Assembly: GCF_039832105.1 (NCBI RefSeq)
Contig: NZ_JBDOHS010000002.1
Span: 248,001-312,000 of the forward strand
Reading direction: 5' to 3'
DNA from: Dorea_A sp016295505
Lineage (GTDB): Bacteria; Bacillota; Clostridia; Lachnospirales; Lachnospiraceae
Length of the DNA: 64,000 nucleotides
Of this stretch, positions 59,440-64,000 are shown in pieces. How positions within the stretch are numbered: the stretch's first letter is position 1; the number at the start of each line of letters is the position of its first letter. A program made the translations under genes and the position numbers. The notes under the pieces were generated by a model. The model was not told the DNA's origin. It was given only the letters and a program-made list of their open reading frames with translations, and did not search any database.

Positions 59440-60192
59440 CTACTCTCCGGCTTTTGCGTCTTCCAGAAAATCTCTTCTGTATTGAGAAGGCGTACTGCCT
59501 TCTGCCTTTTTAAATGCCTTGGTAAACACCCGGTAATCTCCATATCCGGACTGTTCCGCAATCTCTGCCACTGACAGAGATGTTGCCAGCAGAAGTTTTT
59601 TCGCCTTTTCCATCCGGATGTTCGTAAGATAAGCCAGAAATCCAACTCCGATCTCATTTTTAAACAGCTGACTGATATACTGTGGATTCATATGAAATTC
59701 TTCTGCCAGAACAGACAGACTGATATCTTCCGAAAGATGTTTCTGCATGTATCTGGTGATACCTGTGATTACACGTTCTTCCTGCTCCACCGGTTCTTCC
59801 GCTGTCCGCTGCTCAAACAGTGATATCTTAAGATTGTCAATACAGGTACCGAACTCTTCATAATTCACAGGCTTTAAGATATAATCTGTGATCTGAAGTC
59901 TTAGAGCCTGCTGGCAATAGGAAAAATCATCATATCCGGACACGATCACATAAGCAATCTGCGGATGCTTGATACGACTGAGCTGAATAACCTTTAATCC
60001 ACTCATGATCGGAATATTGATATCCATGATCACAATATCCGGATTCAGGGTATCAATCTGTGCCAGTGCTTCCATCCCGTCAGCCGCCTCGCCGACCACT
60101 TCACAGTCATGAGCTTCCCAGTCAAACAGCTTCTTAAATCCCTCTCGAATCATAATCTCATCATCAACTAATAACACTTTTAACTTTTTCAT
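59440..60192 (-). CDS. Response regulator with AraC-type HTH (YesN-like)
   Basis: The 250-aa protein has a receiver domain: acidic pair DDE near residue 10, phospho-Asp in DIVIMDINIPIMSG, and Lys in YILKPVNYEEF. A C-terminal AraC double HTH follows (LSVLAEEFHMNPQYISQLFKNEIG, SVAEIAEQSGYGDYRVFTKAFKKAEGSTPSQYRRDF). ATG 60192 overlaps the sensor kinase stop by 4 nt. It probably controls sugar or envelope genes; the target is unknown. Confidence 0.93.
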   Translation of the reverse strand: MKKLKVLLVDDEIMIREGFKKLFDWEAHDCEVVGEAADGMEALAQIDTLNPDIVIMDINIPIMSGLKVIQLSRIKHPQIAYVIVSGYDDFSYCQQALRLQITDYILKPVNYEEFGTCIDNLKISLFEQRTAEEPVEQEERVITGITRYMQKHLSEDISLSVLAEEFHMNPQYISQLFKNEIGVGFLAYLTNIRMEKAKKLLLATSLSVAEIAEQSGYGDYRVFTKAFKKAEGSTPSQYRRDFLEDAKAGE

Positions 60193-61502
60193 TCTCTGAC
60201 CTCCCAGGTGATTGGCAGCCTCATGTGTGCAGTGACTCCTCCATCTGTATTTTCTGTATACCACAGACCACAATCCTGCCCACACAGATATTTGATGCGT
60301 TTTTGTACATTTAAGATACCGATGCTGTTTCCCTCCAGCTTTGGCGCCTGTCTGTCATATTGAAGTAGCATCCGGTCAATCTTTTCTTTTTTTCCTTCCG
60401 CGAATCCACTTCCGGTATCCATAACCTGGATTTCCATGCGTTTCTCATTTTCCGGAAGTTTCTGTGCCACAATCCGTACCTTTCCCTGATATCCTTTATT
60501 CTTAAGTCCATGGAGAAGACTGTTTTCTACAATTGGCTGTAAGATAAAGTTCGGCACTTTCACTCCGCCAAGATCCGGATCTATCTCATACTCACACTCA
60601 AGTTTCGGATAACGGTAACACATCAGCTCCATATATGCTTCCAGTAATTCCAGTTCGTCATCCAGCTCCACCATCTGCCGGTCTACTTTTACACTGAGTC
60701 TGAAAAAATCCACCAGACGCATCAGAAGATCAGCGACCTTCCTGTCCCCGTTCAGCTGTGCCTGGATCCGGATGGCATCCAGTGTATTATATAGGAAATG
60801 AGGATTCACCTGACTTTTCAGATATAACATGGACATCTTCTGCTCCGTCAGTTCCGCCCGCAGAATATCCGGATTCTCAAGCGTCAGATAAAATGCCAGG
60901 GTCATCAGCGTCATTCCCATTCCACTGATCAGCCAGGTCGGATGGAACGCCTGCAACAGAGATACAAAGATCATGATCAGCAAAGCTACTCCAATCGCAA
61001 ACTTTTTCTTTTGTTCGATCTCTTTCCAGTTTACCAGCAGCATCCATGCACACAACAACAGATAAAATGCCGTGCTGACATAACATACTTCTGCATGAAT
61101 TCCGTCCGAATAATTGCCCTGCGGCGTGACCGCATAATGGATCGGAAGAACAACCGTCGCTACTGCCGCCACCACCAGATAGATCTTTGCGGCCAGATTC
61201 AGCCAGCGAAACTTTCCGGTTCCTTCATCCACCAGAATTGCCATATAGTGGTAGAACAGATATACAATCAAAGACATGGATCCGATAAAGATCCGGTGCA
61301 GGATGTCATTGAGTAACCGGGGCACCGTATCCAGGTGATTTACGGTATATACGGTAGCCGCATCAAACACCAGATGAATAATCAGCGCAACCAGCAGAAT
61401 TGAAAATGTTCTGTGAAGCGGGGTGTATTTCCGGCCCGCCGAAAAATATACATATGCCACAAAGACAAGAATCAGAATCAGTGCGATTTCCATTCGAAGC
61501 AT
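60189..61502 (-). CDS. Sensor histidine kinase (LytS/YesM-like HisKA_7TM type)
   Basis: The 437-aa protein has six or seven hydrophobic segments in its first 220 residues, without a large extracellular loop. The internal His-kinase motif is QVNPHFLYNTLDAIRIQ with the phospho-acceptor His. The HATPase N box is QPIVENSLLHGL, and the G box is DTGSGF. AGGAGGTGA precedes the ATG at 61502. It is in an operon with the response regulator. Confidence 0.93.
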   Translation of the reverse strand: MLRMEIALILILVFVAYVYFSAGRKYTPLHRTFSILLVALIIHLVFDAATVYTVNHLDTVPRLLNDILHRIFIGSMSLIVYLFYHYMAILVDEGTGKFRWLNLAAKIYLVVAAVATVVLPIHYAVTPQGNYSDGIHAEVCYVSTAFYLLLCAWMLLVNWKEIEQKKKFAIGVALLIMIFVSLLQAFHPTWLISGMGMTLMTLAFYLTLENPDILRAELTEQKMSMLYLKSQVNPHFLYNTLDAIRIQAQLNGDRKVADLLMRLVDFFRLSVKVDRQMVELDDELELLEAYMELMCYRYPKLECEYEIDPDLGGVKVPNFILQPIVENSLLHGLKNKGYQGKVRIVAQKLPENEKRMEIQVMDTGSGFAEGKKEKIDRMLLQYDRQAPKLEGNSIGILNVQKRIKYLCGQDCGLWYTENTDGGVTAHMRLPITWEVRE

Positions 61503-61593
61503 TCTCGTCACCTCCTACAGTCATTGTACCCGACAGGACGAAACAATGCCAGACAGATTATAGAGAAGTATGTGTTTATTTTTTAGAAAGCTT

Positions 61594-62805
61594 CTATTCT
61601 GATCCCGCGTAATATCGTTCCCACTCTTCTTCCGTCAGGCGTGGCTTATACCATTGAGGAGAAGCTGTCTCATCCTGACAGAGGACTTTATTCGACAGAT
61701 ACTGACAGCTTCCGTTGTCCAGCGGACGCACTACCAGTTCACTGACGATCACCTGATCCAGCATCCGGATCTCCCATACTCCTTCAATCGTCAGCTTCAA
61801 AGTACCGTCACCCTGCTCTTCACAATCCACCACTTCCGGATATGGCTCATAGGGCCACTCAAAATCATACCTGCCTCTCGGCCGGTAACGATAGGTCTGG
61901 CGATCCGGATCATATACCGTATTCTCCTCAATCGTAAGATCATCTACCGGAAGATACGTCTGTATCACTTCTTCAAATTCTTCTTTTGAGACTTCGTATT
62001 CCATGCCCTCTCCGTAGTCGTCATGTGGTGCATACCGGTTATATTTCATGTGGTACATCAATTCATACAGATCATAAAATTCCAGATTTGAATAGTCCTG
62101 TTCATTCCAGTCCATGATCAACATGTTATTCTTTTCATACCCGATGGGCATGACATACCGCTGATTCAGTTCTCTGAACGTTTCTTCCATCGGACGAATC
62201 CGGAATCCCTTCTGTCCGGGAGCGCCATCAAATCCCAACGGCTGATACTCCTCGATAAAAAAATATCCTTTTTCCGTATATTTCCACGAATAAGCTTCAT
62301 ACGCTCGATATTGCTCAGATTTCGGTTCATCCGCTTCCCATTCCAGTGTACTGATACTGACATTCATCTTTCCCCGGCATGTCTCAATATCATAACGAAT
62401 CAGCTCTCCCTGATCCGACACAGAAAAAATCGTAATCTCTGTGCTCTGCTTTTTCTGTGCTTTCTCACAGAACTCTTCCGCAAGCTCAGCATTTACCATA
62501 TCAATCTGATTATTCACATCCACTGCCACATATCCGGCACGCCCAAGATACGCTATGATTTCTTTCTGTAACTCCAAAGAATCCAGTGTTCCTTCCTGCT
62601 TCGCGCTTTCATACAGATCTCTGTATCCTTCAGCCAGTGCTTCCGTTTCCTGATTGACCACCTGTTCCTGCGTCTGACTGCCCGTCTGTGCTTTTTCTGC
62701 TTCCGTTCTTCCCTGAGTTTTATTCCTCATGGTACATCCCATACATATCGTCATACATATCGTCATACATATGATAAGGATAAGTCCCGTATATCTGATC
62801 TTCAT
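61594..62805 (-). CDS. Predicted lipoprotein of unknown family, 403 aa
   Basis: The 403-aa protein begins MKIRYTGLILIICMTICMTICMGC with a lipobox-like ICMGC, so it is probably a lipoprotein. The rest is acidic and Tyr-rich with no domain I recognise, for example QTYRYRPRGRYDFEWPYEPYPEVVDC. Its signal peptide contains a threefold ICMT repeat from a 12-bp DNA repeat. It lies 92 nt upstream of the sensor kinase. Its promoter carries two BlaI/MecI-type dyads. Confidence 0.75.
   Translation of the reverse strand: MKIRYTGLILIICMTICMTICMGCTMRNKTQGRTEAEKAQTGSQTQEQVVNQETEALAEGYRDLYESAKQEGTLDSLELQKEIIAYLGRAGYVAVDVNNQIDMVNAELAEEFCEKAQKKQSTEITIFSVSDQGELIRYDIETCRGKMNVSISTLEWEADEPKSEQYRAYEAYSWKYTEKGYFFIEEYQPLGFDGAPGQKGFRIRPMEETFRELNQRYVMPIGYEKNNMLIMDWNEQDYSNLEFYDLYELMYHMKYNRYAPHDDYGEGMEYEVSKEEFEEVIQTYLPVDDLTIEENTVYDPDRQTYRYRPRGRYDFEWPYEPYPEVVDCEEQGDGTLKLTIEGVWEIRMLDQVIVSELVVRPLDNGSCQYLSNKVLCQDETASPQWYKPRLTEEEWERYYAGSE
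62740..62775. repeat. 12-bp tandem repeat in the lipoprotein signal peptide
   Basis: CATACATATCGT occurs at 62740-62751 and 62752-62763, with a partial third copy after it. Translated on the minus strand it gives ICMT repeats. Confidence 0.85.
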
Positions 62806-62823
62806 GCCTGCTCCTTTTTGTCT

Positions 62824-62872
62824 TACATTTGTAGTTTTTATTAATCTTACATCTGTAAGATTTTGTTGTCAA
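62824..62872 (-). promoter_or_regulatory. Lipoprotein promoter with two BlaI/MecI-type operators
   Basis: -35 TTGACA (62867-62872) and -10 TAAGAT (62844-62849) are 17 nt apart. The palindrome ATCTTACATCTGTAAGAT (62844-62861) overlaps the -10 and the spacer and contains TACA-n2-TGTA. A second TACA-n2-TGTA lies at 62824-62833, near the start site. This two-dyad pattern is the bla/mec operator arrangement. Confidence 0.75.
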
Positions 62873-62886
62873 GCAGATTTCATGAC

Positions 62887-63738
62887 CTACTCAGCTTTCC
62901 GAAAAACCCAGAGATCCCTTGCCTGTCCCAGGACAAGATCCGGATCCCATACTTTTTCAGATTTTTTCCTGCTGTTGGGATCATTTACCTTCCACTTTCC
63001 GTCCTCCATCCCTGTCAGCACAATAAAATGCCCTTCTGTCGTAAAGTCTCCCGGCCCCATGATTGCAACGATCGGATTGCCCACATAGAGATTGTCCTCC
63101 ACACGTTCTTTGTCAGGCGGAATCTCTGTCACATCCATCCCAAGTTCTAGGCCGCCCTGTGACATCAACGCCCAGTCACTGCCCACATCATCAACTGCAT
63201 AACCGTGTTCTGTTGCAAAATCTGCCATCCATGCAGGATTTTTGGAAGTATCACCGGTTAGAAATATCGTTACCATTGACAGACAGGTCGGTCCGCAGCC
63301 GCTAAGTCCCATCGGAGCTCCGGCATATCCCTTATATCCCCAGCGCTGATCCCACTGCATCAGAAGCGGAACCTGGTCTGCGGATGCATATTCCTCCAGA
63401 TGAATCTCCTGCACTGTATCCTTATTCATCGGATACTCCAGAACATATTCTCTGGCTTCCTCATTCTTTTCATAAAGCTCGATCATATTCTCCGGATAAT
63501 CGGATAACGTAAATCCATGCTTTTTTGCATATCGTTCAATCTCATTTTTCCCTATGAAAGAATCTGAAAGAGCAGTCATACTGTAATCCCCAACGCCCAG
63601 ATTGTTACCGATGATTCTGCTGCATCGATTCCAAAGAAAACCTCCTGCTGCCAGAACCACAACACTGATTAAGAACAGTTTCTGTATTCTCCTGACTCTT
63701 CTTTTATGCTTTTGCCTTGTGAGCCTGTTCTTTTTCAT
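62887..63738 (-). CDS. C39-like peptidase family protein
   Basis: The 283-aa protein has a signal-anchor helix near residues 22-36 (LFLISVVVLAAGGFLW). The peptidase part has the pattern QWDQRWGYKGY, the nucleophile Cys in GLSGCGPTCLSM, His in GHFIVLTG, and Asn/Asp in KVNDPNS. This is the peptidase_C39_2 family of papain-like extracellular proteins. The exposed domain would act outside the cell. The protein target is unknown. It is 82 nt upstream of the lipoprotein gene. Confidence 0.83.
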   Translation of the reverse strand: MKKNRLTRQKHKRRVRRIQKLFLISVVVLAAGGFLWNRCSRIIGNNLGVGDYSMTALSDSFIGKNEIERYAKKHGFTLSDYPENMIELYEKNEEAREYVLEYPMNKDTVQEIHLEEYASADQVPLLMQWDQRWGYKGYAGAPMGLSGCGPTCLSMVTIFLTGDTSKNPAWMADFATEHGYAVDDVGSDWALMSQGGLELGMDVTEIPPDKERVEDNLYVGNPIVAIMGPGDFTTEGHFIVLTGMEDGKWKVNDPNSRKKSEKVWDPDLVLGQARDLWVFRKAE

Positions 63739-63833
63739 GCTCTTTCACCTCCTGTACTTTACATGATAACAAAGTAAAGTTCAGGTTTTCTGGCGATTTC
63801 AGTAAGATATTCTTTCTTTTTCCTGTTGATATT

Positions 63834-64000
63834 TTAATTATTTCTTAATACTTTTCTCTGCATCCATATGTATACACAGATACAGATCACCACAGATACA
63901 CAGGATCCTGTTGCCGTTGCAAGTCCCATCGGAAATAACGTGTCCGGGAAACGCTTTGATGCCAGATAGGCAAGTGGAATCCTCGCACATATGATGGACA
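63834..64000 (-). CDS. MATE family efflux transporter, C-terminal end (partial)
   Basis: The reading frame enters from the right edge with CARIPLAYLASKRFPDTLFPMGLATAT and ends at TAA 63834. The ARIPLAYL segment and the two flanking hydrophobic runs fit the last membrane helices of a MATE (NorM/DinF-like) Na+/H+-driven exporter. Only 55 codons are visible, so substrate and gene identity are uncertain. Confidence 0.6.
   Translation of the reverse strand, partial: SIICARIPLAYLASKRFPDTLFPMGLATATGSCVSVVICICVYIWMQRKVLRNN

Noticed and set aside
62740..62775. Phase-variation switch by the repeat array
   Set aside because: The unit is 12 bp, so copy-number change keeps the frame and cannot switch the gene off.

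Overview
The window looks like a chromosomal segment of a gut Lachnospiraceae bacterium (Clostridia, Bacillota), near Dorea, Mediterraneibacter or Blautia. This rests on moderate GC, Gram-positive ribosome binding sites, T-box and glycine riboswitch leaders, a YlmC/YmxH sporulation protein, a Csp-like subtilase, a four-subunit 2-oxoacid:ferredoxin oxidoreductase, rubrerythrin and PPi-type phosphofructokinase. No transposase, integrase, phage or CRISPR locus was seen. Family calls come from reading translated sequence and motifs; no database search was run.

Layout. 0-15 kb is mostly core: an RND exporter/HD/DUF1848 operon, exoA, truA, nrdR, ymxH, ferredoxin, a carbamate-kinase-like gene, a por-type operon behind a T-box, a nucleotidyltransferase, dapB and tRNA-Pro. 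15-25 kb holds trxA, a GntR regulator, a broken and an intact Xaa-Pro peptidase, a POT peptide transporter, a double NUDIX protein, an RluA-type synthase, and a saccharopine-dehydrogenase-like gene behind a tandem glycine riboswitch. 25-29 kb is an AT-rich accessory stretch: a truncated ppk1 still carrying Pho boxes, an unknown 505-aa protein, an XRE regulator, and a DUF3791/DUF3990/DUF3791 cassette resembling a toxin-antitoxin unit. 29-37 kb has a subtilase, rubrerythrin, a glycosyltransferase, a pseudokinase/surface-protein pair and PPi-PFK.

37-58 kb is a carbohydrate region. One operon carries GH127, an aldo/keto reductase, oligo-1,6-glucosidase, glycerol kinase and a DUF1667 remnant. A second carries an ABC sugar importer and an alpha-xylosidase-like GH31. 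A LacI regulator with a GH36 alpha-galactosidase, an AraC regulator, pdxK and a separate GH31 alpha-glucosidase follow, with three tRNA genes between them. 58-64 kb has a broken DUF554 gene, a two-component system, a lipoprotein whose promoter carries BlaI/MecI-type dyads, a C39-like peptidase and the end of a MATE transporter.

The gene content points to uptake and cleavage of alpha-linked glycosides and small peptides. Four genes are eroded by deletion (second pepP copy, ppk1, DUF1667, DUF554), and at least two keep intact promoters or operators. The least explained elements are the DUF3791/DUF3990 cassette with its tandem-repeat promoter, the T-box with a likely Ile specifier on the oxidoreductase operon, the glycine riboswitch on a saccharopine-dehydrogenase-like gene, and a 19-bp inverted repeat over the rubrerythrin start codon.
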